DNA of 7,139 nt from an uncultured Woeseia sp. GTDB taxonomy: Bacteria > Pseudomonadota > Gammaproteobacteria > Steroidobacterales > Woeseiaceae. Position numbers and translations under genes: made by a program. Below are positions 1-6,142 of the stretch, piece by piece; position 1 is the first letter of the stretch; each line of letters starts with the position of its first letter. A model generated the notes under the pieces. It did no database searches. It was not told the origin of the DNA and saw only the letters and a list, made by a program, of their open reading frames with translations. Where the stretch lies: contig CALALV010000126.1 in the NCBI GenBank assembly GCA_937925605.1, positions 1 through 7,139 on the forward strand, given 5' to 3'.

Positions 1-257
1 CGGCGCCCGCGGGCGAAATAGCGCTCGCGCTCAACTACAACGGCGACTGCTGGACCGAGGTTACCGACGGCAACGGGCGGCGGCTGTATTTCGACCTGGG
101 CCGCGCCGGGCGCACGGTCGCGGTCAGCGGCCCGGGCCCGCTGACGGTGCTGCTCGGCGATGCCGGCAACGTGGCCGTCAGCGTCAACGGCGAGCCCTAC
201 CGCGTGGCGGCGGCCGACCGGCGCGGCGCGACGGCCCGCTTCACGATCGCGCGCTAG
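1..257 (+). CDS. rodZ: RodZ C-terminal domain (DUF4115), 5'-truncated by the window edge
   Basis: The reading frame enters from the left edge, with its first complete codon at position 3, and ends at TAG 255-257, giving 84 residues. The peptide contains NGDCWTEVTDGNGRRLYFDL near its start, then VSGPGPLTVLLGD and VAVSVNGEPYRV, ending TARFTIAR. This is the signature of the periplasmic C-terminal domain of RodZ: an acidic-aromatic DCW-E-TD strand, a short Gly/Pro turn, then the VLLG and VNG strands. RodZ is a bitopic inner-membrane protein that links MreB filaments to the elongasome and sets rod shape. Its cytoplasmic helix-turn-helix domain and membrane segment lie outside the window. Finding it just upstream of hisS agrees with gammaproteobacterial gene order and supports the call, although ispG, which usually sits between them, is absent. 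Confidence 0.85.
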   Translation, partial: APAGEIALALNYNGDCWTEVTDGNGRRLYFDLGRAGRTVAVSGPGPLTVLLGDAGNVAVSVNGEPYRVAAADRRGATARFTIAR

Positions 258-273
258 CGCCCGGCACTTCGGC

Positions 274-279
274 AAAGGA
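274..279 (+). promoter_or_regulatory. Ribosome binding site of hisS
   Basis: AAAGGA lies 5 bases before the ATG at 285 and supports that start. The rodZ-hisS gap is only 27 bases and shows no promoter, so co-transcription is likely. Confidence 0.7.
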
Positions 280-284
280 CAGCA

Positions 285-1574
285 ATGGATACCCGGGCCA
301 TACGTGGCATGAACGACGTGCTTCCCGAGGACGCCGCCGCCTGGCGCTACCTCGAGGAGGCCGTGCGCGAGATCGTCGAGGGCTACGGCTACCGCGAGAT
401 CCGCTTGCCGATCGTCGAGTACACGGAGCTGTTCCGGCGTTCCATCGGCGAGGTCACGGATATCGTCGAAAAGGAGATGTACACCTTCGAGGACCGCAAC
501 GGCGAGAGCCTGACGCTGCGCCCGGAGGCGACCGCGGGTATGGTTCGCGCGGGCATCACCAACGGGCTGCTGCACAACCAGCGACACAAGCTGTGGACCG
601 CCGGGCCGATGTTTCGCTACGAGAAACCGCAGAAGGGTCGCTACCGCCAGTTTCACCAGATCGACGTCGAGGCGCTCGGCTTCGAGGGGCCGGACGTGGA
701 CGCCGAGCTGATCATCCTGTGCGCGCGCCTCTGGCGGCGGCTGGGGCTCGACCGGCTGACGCTGGAACTGAACTCGCTGGGCAACCCCGATACCCGGGCG
801 CGCTACCGAGACGAGCTGGTCGCCTACTTCACGGCCGTGAAAAACGATCTCGATGCCGATAGTATGCGCCGCCTCGAGACGAATCCGCTGCGCATACTGG
901 ACAGCAAGAACCCGGCGATGCAGGAGATCGTCGCAGGGGCGCCGGTCATGCTCGACTACCTCGACGAGGAGTCGGCGGCGCATTTCGAGACGCTGAAGGA
1001 GCTGATCGGCGCCGCCGGTATCGAGTTCACGGTGAACCCGCGGCTGGTGCGCGGACGCGATTACTACAACCGGACCGTGTTCGAGTGGGTCACCGATGCG
1101 CTCGGCGCGCAGGGCGCCGTCTGCTCGGGCGGCCGCTACGACGGCCTGGTGGAGAAACTCGGCGGCCGGCCGACGCCCGCGATCGGCTGGGCGATGGGGG
1201 TCGAGCGGCTGGTTGCGCTGTACGCGACCTGCGGCGGCGAGGTCCCGCGCGCTGCGCCCGACGTCTACGTCGTGACCGTGGGGCGCGCCGCGGAGCAGGC
1301 AGGCTTCGCGCTCGCGGAAGCGCTGCGCGACGCGCTGCCGGGCGTTGCGATCGAGCAGCACTTCGGCGGCGGCAGCTTCAAGTCGCAGCTGAAGCGGGCC
1401 GACCGCAGCGGCGCGGGCTGGGCCGTGATCCTCGGCGACGACGAGGTAGCCGCCGGTACTGCCGGTCTGAAGCCGCTGCGCACGAGCGACGTGCAGCAGG
1501 CGGTCGAGATGGCGGCCCTGCCCGGGCTGCTCGGGGAAAAACTGCGGCCGGCCCGGGGCGGCCGCGCGGATTGA
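285..1574 (+). CDS. hisS: Histidine--tRNA ligase (class II aminoacyl-tRNA synthetase)
   Basis: This cytoplasmic homodimer charges tRNA-His with histidine using ATP. It is 429 residues, close to the usual bacterial length (about 420-430), and starts with the typical IRGMNDVLP segment at residues 6-14. Class II motifs appear in order: motif 1 around residues 38-60 (REIRLPIVEYTELF), TLRPEAT at 77-83, motif 2 at 105-125 (TAGPMFRYEKPQKGRYRQFHQ region), the histidine-specific loop LVRGRDYYNRTVFEW at 254-268, SGGRYDGLVEKLGG at 281-294, and motif 3 at 299-312 (AIGWAMGVERLVAL). The anticodon-binding domain runs from about 325 (DVYVVTVG) to the end. The catalytic arginine of the histidine loop is R256. 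Residue 258 is Arg where the family usually has Leu. The C-terminal tail after about 420 is Arg/Gly-rich and encoded by very GC-rich sequence. The start is fixed by a ribosome binding site and by matching the family N-terminus. Confidence 0.98.
   Translation: MDTRAIRGMNDVLPEDAAAWRYLEEAVREIVEGYGYREIRLPIVEYTELFRRSIGEVTDIVEKEMYTFEDRNGESLTLRPEATAGMVRAGITNGLLHNQRHKLWTAGPMFRYEKPQKGRYRQFHQIDVEALGFEGPDVDAELIILCARLWRRLGLDRLTLELNSLGNPDTRARYRDELVAYFTAVKNDLDADSMRRLETNPLRILDSKNPAMQEIVAGAPVMLDYLDEESAAHFETLKELIGAAGIEFTVNPRLVRGRDYYNRTVFEWVTDALGAQGAVCSGGRYDGLVEKLGGRPTPAIGWAMGVERLVALYATCGGEVPRAAPDVYVVTVGRAAEQAGFALAEALRDALPGVAIEQHFGGGSFKSQLKRADRSGAGWAVILGDDEVAAGTAGLKPLRTSDVQQAVEMAALPGLLGEKLRPARGGRAD
1544..1565 (+). 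other. GC hairpin at the 3' end of hisS
   Basis: GCGGCCG (1544-1550) and CGGCCGC (1559-1565) are a perfect 7-base inverted repeat around an 8-base loop, just before the hisS stop at 1572-1574. No T tract follows, so it does not look like an intrinsic terminator. Such GC stems can also arise from codon bias in a GC-rich gene. Confidence 0.35.
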
Positions 1575-1580
1575 ACGATG

Positions 1581-1598
1581 CCCGGCCGGTTGGCCGGG
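1581..1598 (+). other. GC hairpin in the hisS-yfgM gap
   Basis: CCCGGCC (1581-1587) and GGCCGGG (1592-1598) form a perfect 7-base stem with a GGTT loop. It lies in the 43-base non-coding gap and ends 5 bases before the yfgM ribosome binding site. The following bases are AAGCGAAGGA rather than a T run, so termination is unlikely. A role in transcript processing, partial attenuation or tuning of yfgM translation is possible but is inference. Confidence 0.45.
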
Positions 1599-1603
1599 AA
1601 GCG

Positions 1604-1612
1604 AAGGAAGGA
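1604..1612 (+). promoter_or_regulatory. Ribosome binding site deciding the GTG start of yfgM
   Basis: AAGGAAGGA lies 5 bases before GTG 1618-1620. This strong site picks the GTG and gives a protein beginning with a short hydrophilic cytoplasmic segment before the membrane helix, as in the family. Confidence 0.75.
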
Positions 1613-1617
1613 CACAA

Positions 1618-2352
1618 GTGAACGATCTATCTGAAAAGGAACAACTGGACGAACTGCGCGCGTGGTGGCAGGAAAACCGCGGCATGGTGCTGGGCGGCAT
1701 CGTGCTCGGCATTGCCGTGATCGCGGGCTTCCGCCTGTACACGTCGCAGCAGGTCAACACGGCGCTCGAGGCCTCGGCCGAGTACGAGGCACTGGTCGAG
1801 GAGGTCGCCGACGGCGATTTCGAGCCGGCCGCCGAGATCGCCGAGCGGCTGTTCAGCGACTACGGCGACACGGTCTATGCCAGCCAGGCGCGACTCGCGA
1901 TGGCAAGGCTGTACATGGATCGCGGCCGCGACGCCGATGCGGCCGACGTGCTGCGGCCGCTGGCGACGGCCGGCGGCGACACGCCGCTCGAACTCGTCGC
2001 GCGGCTGCGCCTCGCGCAGATCCTGCTCTACCAGGATCGGCCGCAGGACGTGCTGGAACTGCTCGAGACGCCCGAGGACAGCGCCTTCGCTGCCCGCTAC
2101 AACGAGGTGATCGGCGACGCGCACTTCGCGCTCGGCAACCTCGACGAGGCGGCCCGTGCCTGGAACGCGGTGCTCGCGGACCCGGCGGGACAGCAGACCG
2201 TCGACGCGCCGCTCGTGCGCATGAAGCTCGACGACCTGCCGGACCCCGCGGAACGCACCAGCGGCGATGCGCCGGCGGAGTCGGCCGGCGAGGTCGACGA
2301 CGCGCCTGCCGCGGAAGCCGCGGAGACGCCGGCAGACGAGGACGTCGAGTGA
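1618..2352 (+). CDS. yfgM: YfgM-family membrane-anchored TPR protein (ancillary SecYEG translocon subunit)
   Basis: The 244-residue product has a short charged N-terminus (residues 1-22, with QLDELRAWWQENRG), one hydrophobic membrane segment at about 23-41 (GMVLGGIVLGIAVIAGF), then an alpha-helical domain. Tetratricopeptide-like helix pairs are visible at about 87-115 (YASQARLAMARLYMDRGRDA) and 158-186 (YNEVIGDAHFALGNLDEAAR). The last 40 residues are a low-complexity Ala/Glu/Asp tail, probably disordered. In Escherichia coli, YfgM sits in the inner membrane with its TPR domain in the periplasm, partners PpiD at the SecYEG translocon and links exported proteins to periplasmic chaperones; the same role is assumed here from homology and position. 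The gene lies between hisS and bamB exactly as in E. coli and overlaps the bamB start by 4 bases. Length and topology fit the family (about 206 residues in E. coli), the excess being mainly the acidic tail. Confidence 0.9.
   Translation: MNDLSEKEQLDELRAWWQENRGMVLGGIVLGIAVIAGFRLYTSQQVNTALEASAEYEALVEEVADGDFEPAAEIAERLFSDYGDTVYASQARLAMARLYMDRGRDADAADVLRPLATAGGDTPLELVARLRLAQILLYQDRPQDVLELLETPEDSAFAARYNEVIGDAHFALGNLDEAARAWNAVLADPAGQQTVDAPLVRMKLDDLPDPAERTSGDAPAESAGEVDDAPAAEAAETPADEDVE
2338..2342 (+). promoter_or_regulatory. Ribosome binding site of bamB inside the end of yfgM
   Basis: GAGGA lies 6 bases before GTG 2349-2351, within the last codons of yfgM. It supports the GTG start, from which the product begins directly with a lipoprotein signal peptide. 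Confidence 0.6.
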
Positions 2353-3533
2353 TTCCTGTCCTGCGCGCGGGCCTGCTCGCCGCCCTCGCCGTCGTTCTCG
2401 GCGGCTGCGGGCTGTTCGGCGACAAGGACGACGAGGATAAGCCGGCCGAGCTGGTCGACTTTGACGAAACGCTGGATGTGCGCCGGCTCTGGTCCGCGAA
2501 AGTTGGCAAGGGTTCCGAGTTCCTGCGCCTCGCGCTGATGCCGGCCGGCGACGGCAGCCGCGTGTATGCGGCGAGCCGCAACGGCGTGGTCACGGCTTAC
2601 GACCCGGACGACGGCGACCGCGAGTGGCGGCGTGAACTGGACGTCGCGCTGAGCGCCGGTCCCGCGGTGGGCGAGGGCCTGGTCGTCGTCGGCGGCGCCG
2701 ATGGCGACGTCGTCGCGCTGGCCGCCGACGACGGCAGCGAGCGCTGGCGCGTCGACATCGACGGCGAGGTGCTGGCGCCCCCGGCGATCCGCGGCGACTC
2801 GGTGGTCGTGGTCACGATCGACGGCCGGCTGACCGTGCTCTCGACCTTCGACGGCAGCGAGCGCTGGTCGCTCGAGCAGCAGCTGCCGCCGCTGACGCTG
2901 CGCGGCGCGAGCGCGCCTGCCATCGTCGGCACGACGGTCGTCGCCGGCTTCGACAACGGCCGCGTGCTGGCGGTCAACCTGCTGGACGGCACGACCGAGT
3001 GGGAGGCCGTGATCTCGCCGCCGACCGGGCGTTCCGACCTCGAGCGGCTGGCCGATATCGACGGCACGATCAGCGTCGTCGGCCAGGACGTCTACGTGAC
3101 CGGCTACCAGGGACGGCTCGCGGCGCTGGCCGCCGAGTCCGGCCAGGTGTTGTGGGCGCGCGAGCTGTCGACCTATGGCGGTGTCAGCGCCGACTGGAAC
3201 AACGTCTACACGACGACCGACACCGGCGAGGTCGTCGCGTTCAGTCGCCGCGCCGGCGCCGAGGCCTGGCGCAACGACGCGCTGCTGCGCCGCGAACCGA
3301 CCGTGCCCGTGCCGTTCGAACGCACCGTCGCGGTCGGCGACCTGGAGGGCTACGTGCACTTCATCAGCAACATCGACGGCCGCTTCGTCGCGCGCCGCCG
3401 CGCAGGGGGCGGCATGATCTCGGGCGCGCCGGCGATGATCGGCGGCAAGCTCTACGTGCAGAACGAGGACGGCACGCTGACCGCGTTCGGCGTGCCGCCG
3501 CGCGACACGCAGGCCGTCGGCGACGGGGCCTGA
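2349..3533 (+). CDS. bamB: Outer membrane protein assembly factor BamB (lipoprotein, beta-propeller)
   Basis: BamB is the lipoprotein of the beta-barrel assembly machinery that binds BamA and helps fold outer-membrane proteins. With the GTG start at 2349 the product is 394 residues, near the family norm. Residues 1-19 are a lipoprotein signal peptide (R6, hydrophobic 7-17) ending in the lipobox LGGC with the lipidated Cys at 20. The following Gly is compatible with outer-membrane sorting. An acidic linker (21-40) precedes an eight-bladed PQQ-type propeller; blade ends of the DGxxxW type are seen at about 88, 128, 168 and 213, with SGQVLW at 264. Strong family marks are DLERLADIDGTISVVGQDVY (230-249), VGDLEGYVHFI (329-339) and DGRFVAR (343-349). 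The start codon overlaps the yfgM stop (GTGA at 2349-2352), implying translational coupling. A longer upstream extension of this reading frame is open to 1662 but overlaps yfgM and would bury the signal peptide, so it was not used. Confidence 0.96.
   Translation: MIPVLRAGLLAALAVVLGGCGLFGDKDDEDKPAELVDFDETLDVRRLWSAKVGKGSEFLRLALMPAGDGSRVYAASRNGVVTAYDPDDGDREWRRELDVALSAGPAVGEGLVVVGGADGDVVALAADDGSERWRVDIDGEVLAPPAIRGDSVVVVTIDGRLTVLSTFDGSERWSLEQQLPPLTLRGASAPAIVGTTVVAGFDNGRVLAVNLLDGTTEWEAVISPPTGRSDLERLADIDGTISVVGQDVYVTGYQGRLAALAAESGQVLWARELSTYGGVSADWNNVYTTTDTGEVVAFSRRAGAEAWRNDALLRREPTVPVPFERTVAVGDLEGYVHFISNIDGRFVARRRAGGGMISGAPAMIGGKLYVQNEDGTLTAFGVPPRDTQAVGDGA
2729..2747 (+). repeat. 19-base direct repeat in bamB, copy 1
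   Basis: A 19-base sequence encoding the blade motif DGSERW recurs identically at 2849-2867, exactly 120 bases (40 codons) later. It marks the beta-propeller blade period. It is a coding repeat and not a mobile or regulatory element. Confidence 0.8.
2849..2867 (+). repeat. 19-base direct repeat in bamB, copy 2
   Basis: Identical to 2729-2747 and in the same codon phase. It encodes the next DGSERW blade motif. Confidence 0.8.
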
Positions 3534-3558
3534 GTGCCCGGCGTCGTGGTATTCCGCC

Positions 3559-4953
3559 ATGCTGCCCGTCATCGCGCTCATCGGCCGGCCGAACGTCGGC
3601 AAGTCGACACTCTTCAATCGCCTGACGCGCTCGCGTGATGCGCTGGTCGCCGACTACCCGGGCCTGACCCGCGACCGCCAGTACGGCTACGGGCGTGTCG
3701 GCCCGGTGCCCTACCTCGTCATCGACACCGGCGGCGTCGCCGGCGGCGAGGACGGCATCAGCGAGAAAATGGCGGCGCAGACCGTGCTCGCGCTGAAAGA
3801 GGCCGATTGCGCGATCGTCATGGTCGACGGCCGCAGCGGCCTTACAGCCGCCGACGAGTTCGTCGCCGATCTCGCGCGGCGGCATGCCCGCAAGACCTGG
3901 CTCGTGAGCAACAAGAGCGAGGGCCTCGACGCCGCGATCGCGACCGGCGAGTTCCACGGGCTCGGTCTCGGCGAGCCGGTCGCGATTTCGGCCGCGCACG
4001 GCGACCGCGTGAGCGCGCTGATGGACGAGGTGCTCGCGCCGTTCGCGCAGGCGGCGGACGAGGCCGCGCCCGCGAGCGACGACGAGGGCGCCCTGCGCAT
4101 CGCGGTGATCGGCCGGCCGAACGTCGGCAAGTCGACGCTGATCAACCGCCTGCTCGGCGAGGAACGCATGGTCGTCTACGACCAGCCCGGCACCACGCGC
4201 GACAGCGTGGCCGTACCGTTCGAGCGTGACGGCGAGCACTACGTGCTCGTCGACACGGCCGGCGTCAGGCGCCGCGCGCGGGTCCACGAGGCGGTCGAGA
4301 AGTTCAGCGTGGTCAAGGCGCTGAAGGCGATGGAACAGGCCGAGGTCGTACTTGCCGTGCTCGATGCGCAGGAGGGCGTGACCGAGCAGGACGTGAGCCT
4401 GATGGGGCTCGTCACCGAGCGCGGCCGCGCGCTGGTCGTGGTCACGAACAAGTGGGACGGCTTGTCCGGCGAGCGTCGCCGGCAGCTGAAGGACGACCTC
4501 GAGCGGCGCCTGCCGTTCCTCGATTTCGCGGAAAAACATACGATCTCGGCCCTGCACGGCAGCGGCGTCGGCGAACTGTTGCCGGCCGCGGCCCGGGCCT
4601 ACGCCGCGGCGACCCGCGACCTGCCGACGCAGGAGCTGACGCGCTCGCTCGCCGACGCGGTCACCGCGCACGCGCCGCCGCTGGTGCGCGGCCGTCGCAT
4701 ACGCCTGCGCTACGCGCACCAGGGCGGCCGCAACCCGCCCGTGATCGTCGTTCATGGCAACCAGACGGAGCGCCTGCCGGACGCTTACCGGCGCTACCTC
4801 GTCAACTGGTTCCGCAAAGCCTTCGATCTGAGAGGTACGCCCGTGCGCCTGGTCGTGAGAACGGGCGATAATCCCTACAAGGGGCGCCGCAACAAGCTGA
4901 CGCCCCGCCAGGAACGCCGCCGCAAGCGCCTGCTGAAGCACGCGAAGCGCTGA
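3559..4953 (+). CDS. der: Ribosome biogenesis GTPase Der (EngA), double GTPase
   Basis: Der is an essential GTPase that acts in late assembly of the 50S ribosomal subunit. The 464-residue product has two consecutive G domains and a C-terminal KH-like domain. G domain 1: P-loop GRPNVGKS (9-16), DYPGLTRDR switch (32-40), DTGG (56-59) and NKSE (118-121), the last being a variant of NKxD. G domain 2: GRPNVGKS (185-192), the QPGTTRD switch (209-215), DTAG (232-235) and NKWD (297-300). A basic tail, LTPRQERRRKRLLKHAKR (447-464), closes the protein, as in E. coli. The ATG at 3559 gives the family N-terminus MLPVIALIGRPNVGKS. No Shine-Dalgarno sequence is seen in the 25-base gap after bamB, so initiation may rely on coupling. 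The length is slightly below that of E. coli Der (490 residues), mainly in the linker between the G domains (about 162-178), which is acidic and Ala-rich. Confidence 0.98.
   Translation: MLPVIALIGRPNVGKSTLFNRLTRSRDALVADYPGLTRDRQYGYGRVGPVPYLVIDTGGVAGGEDGISEKMAAQTVLALKEADCAIVMVDGRSGLTAADEFVADLARRHARKTWLVSNKSEGLDAAIATGEFHGLGLGEPVAISAAHGDRVSALMDEVLAPFAQAADEAAPASDDEGALRIAVIGRPNVGKSTLINRLLGEERMVVYDQPGTTRDSVAVPFERDGEHYVLVDTAGVRRRARVHEAVEKFSVVKALKAMEQAEVVLAVLDAQEGVTEQDVSLMGLVTERGRALVVVTNKWDGLSGERRRQLKDDLERRLPFLDFAEKHTISALHGSGVGELLPAAARAYAAATRDLPTQELTRSLADAVTAHAPPLVRGRRIRLRYAHQGGRNPPVIVVHGNQTERLPDAYRRYLVNWFRKAFDLRGTPVRLVVRTGDNPYKGRRNKLTPRQERRRKRLLKHAKR
3580..3608 (+). repeat. 29-base direct repeat in der, copy 1 (first P-loop)
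   Basis: Positions 3580-3608 are identical to 4108-4136. The repeat covers the P-loop codons (IGRPNVGKST) of G domain 1. The two copies are 528 bases apart in the same frame. The amino acid identity follows from the ancient domain duplication, but here the codons also match. Confidence 0.85.
4108..4136 (+). repeat. 29-base direct repeat in der, copy 2 (second P-loop)
   Basis: Second identical copy, covering the P-loop codons of G domain 2 of Der. Confidence 0.85.
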
Positions 4954-4959
4954 CCACAT

Positions 4960-4967
4960 AAGGAAGG
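4960..4967 (+). promoter_or_regulatory. Ribosome binding site of the MetX-like gene
   Basis: AAGGAAGG lies 4 bases before ATG 4972-4974, within the 18-base gap after der. It supports this start. No promoter fits in the gap, so the gene probably continues the upstream transcript. Confidence 0.7.
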
Positions 4968-4971
4968 CTGG

Positions 4972-6066
4972 ATGGGGACGGAGAGCAAGCTGTACGTCAG
5001 GCCGGGGCGTTTCCGCATGCACCGCGGCGGGCACCTCATCGACGCGCAGTTCGCCTACGAGACCTGGGGCGAGCTTAGCGCGGCGCGCGACAACGCGATC
5101 CTGCTGTTCACGGGCCTTTCGCCGTCCGCGCATGCCTCGTCGACGCCGGAAAACCCGGCGAGCGGCTGGTGGGAGGACATGATCGGCGCCGGGCTGCCGA
5201 TCGATACCGAGCGCTTTTTCGTCATCTGCGTCAACTCGCTGGGCAGCTGCTTCGGCTCCACCGGCGCCGCCTCGATCAATCCCGAGACGGGGCAGCGCTA
5301 CCGGCTCGACTACCCTGTGCTGACGCTCGAAGACGTTGCCGACGGCGGCTACCTGGTCATGCAGCATCTCGGTATCGAGCAACTGCACACCGTGATCGGC
5401 TGCTCGATGGGCGGCATGACGGCGCTCGCGTTCTGCGTGTCGCACCCGGAGGCGAGCCGGCGCATGGTGTCGATCTCGTCCGCCACGCGCTCGCTGCCGT
5501 TCGCGATCGCCGTGCGCTCGCTGCAGCGCGAGATGATCCAGAAGGATCCGAAGTGGCAGCGCGGCAACTACGACCCGGACGACCCGCCGCTGGTCGGGCA
5601 GCGCCTCGCGCGCAAGCTCGGCATGATCACCTACCGCTCGGCGGCGGAATGGGAGCAGCGCTTCGGTCGCGAGCGCATCGCCGGCGAGGGCGATCCCGAG
5701 ACGCCGTTCTACGGCGACTTCTCGGTCGAGTCCTATCTCGAGGCGCAGGCGAACAAATTCACCGGCCAGTTCGACCCGAACTGCTACCTGTACCTGTCGC
5801 GCGCCTCCGACCTGTTCGACATCGCCGAGCACGGCGGCTCGCAGCAGGCGGCGCTCGCGCGACTGCGCCTCGAGCGCGCGCTGGTGATCGGCGTGACCAC
5901 GGACATCCTGTTCCCGCTGCACCAGCAACGCGAACTCGCCGAAGGGCTGGGCAAGGTCGTGCCCGACGTCGTCTACGAGCCGCTCGACTGCATCAAGGGC
6001 CACGATTCCTTCCTGGCCGACATGGATGCGTTCCGCCCGGTCATCAGCCGCTTTTTCGAGACCTGA
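4972..6066 (+). CDS. MetX-family acyltransferase, probable serine (or homoserine) O-succinyl/acetyltransferase
   Basis: This 364-residue alpha/beta-hydrolase-fold enzyme belongs to the MetX family, which transfers an acyl group from acyl-CoA to the hydroxyl of homoserine or serine. The nucleophile elbow is GCSMGGM (143-149) with Ser145. The likely acid and base are Asp311 (TTDILFP, 309-315) and His344 (KGHDSFL, 342-348). Other family marks are FAYETWGEL (27-35), FVICVNSLGSC (83-93), GSTG (95-98) and YLEAQANKF (255-263). The substrate is uncertain. Family homoserine acetyltransferases usually have a GGSMGGM elbow and a LTG-D/S-H oxyanion loop. Here the elbow has Cys144, the loop reads TGLSPSAHA (47-55), and FDPNCYLYLSRASDLFD (267-283) resembles, from memory, the serine O-succinyltransferases described in Xanthomonadales. 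A serine acyltransferase feeding cysteine synthesis therefore fits best, but homoserine (methionine pathway) remains possible, so I give no gene symbol. The neighbouring cysteine dioxygenase supports a sulfur amino acid role. Confidence 0.88.
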   Translation: MGTESKLYVRPGRFRMHRGGHLIDAQFAYETWGELSAARDNAILLFTGLSPSAHASSTPENPASGWWEDMIGAGLPIDTERFFVICVNSLGSCFGSTGAASINPETGQRYRLDYPVLTLEDVADGGYLVMQHLGIEQLHTVIGCSMGGMTALAFCVSHPEASRRMVSISSATRSLPFAIAVRSLQREMIQKDPKWQRGNYDPDDPPLVGQRLARKLGMITYRSAAEWEQRFGRERIAGEGDPETPFYGDFSVESYLEAQANKFTGQFDPNCYLYLSRASDLFDIAEHGGSQQAALARLRLERALVIGVTTDILFPLHQQRELAEGLGKVVPDVVYEPLDCIKGHDSFLADMDAFRPVISRFFET

Positions 6067-6105
6067 CCGCGCCGCGGGCGGTTTCGGCAACGCGGCAGGG
6101 CGCGT

Positions 6106-6111
6106 TAAAAT
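6106..6111 (+). promoter_or_regulatory. Possible sigma-70 -10 box before the dioxygenase
   Basis: TAAAAT (6106-6111) is an AT-rich hexamer, five of six matching TATAAT, in the 76-base gap between the MetX-like gene and the dioxygenase. It sits 31 bases before the ATG at 6143. Only a weak -35 candidate, TTCGGC at 6083-6088 with a 17-base spacer, is present. If real, it would allow the dioxygenase to be transcribed separately from the upstream genes. Confidence 0.4.
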
Positions 6112-6128
6112 CCTCGCTACACGAATTC

Positions 6129-6133
6129 GGGAG
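6129..6133 (+). promoter_or_regulatory. Ribosome binding site of the dioxygenase
   Basis: GGGAG lies 9 bases before ATG 6143. It favours this start over upstream in-frame codons such as ATG 6026, which lies inside the preceding gene. Confidence 0.6.
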
Positions 6134-6142
6134 ATCAAGAAT

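Noticed and set aside
123..145. Hairpin in rodZ with 8-base arms GTCAGCGG / CCGCTGAC and a 7-base loop
   Set aside because: It lies within conserved coding sequence (VSGPGPLT) over 100 bases before the stop and has no T tract. Chance pairing in GC-rich coding DNA is the simplest explanation.
1662..2348. Upstream in-frame extension of bamB
   Set aside because: It overlaps yfgM in another frame and reads as Arg-rich nonsense. The GTG at 2349 has a ribosome binding site and gives a clean lipoprotein signal peptide.
2097..3617. A 506-codon minus-strand frame opposite bamB
   Set aside because: Same cause: low-complexity composition with no domain signal, opposite a confident beta-propeller gene.
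6026..6142. Upstream in-frame start of the dioxygenase at ATG 6026
   Set aside because: It would overlap the MetX-like gene and add 39 residues unlike the family. ATG 6143 has its own ribosome binding site.
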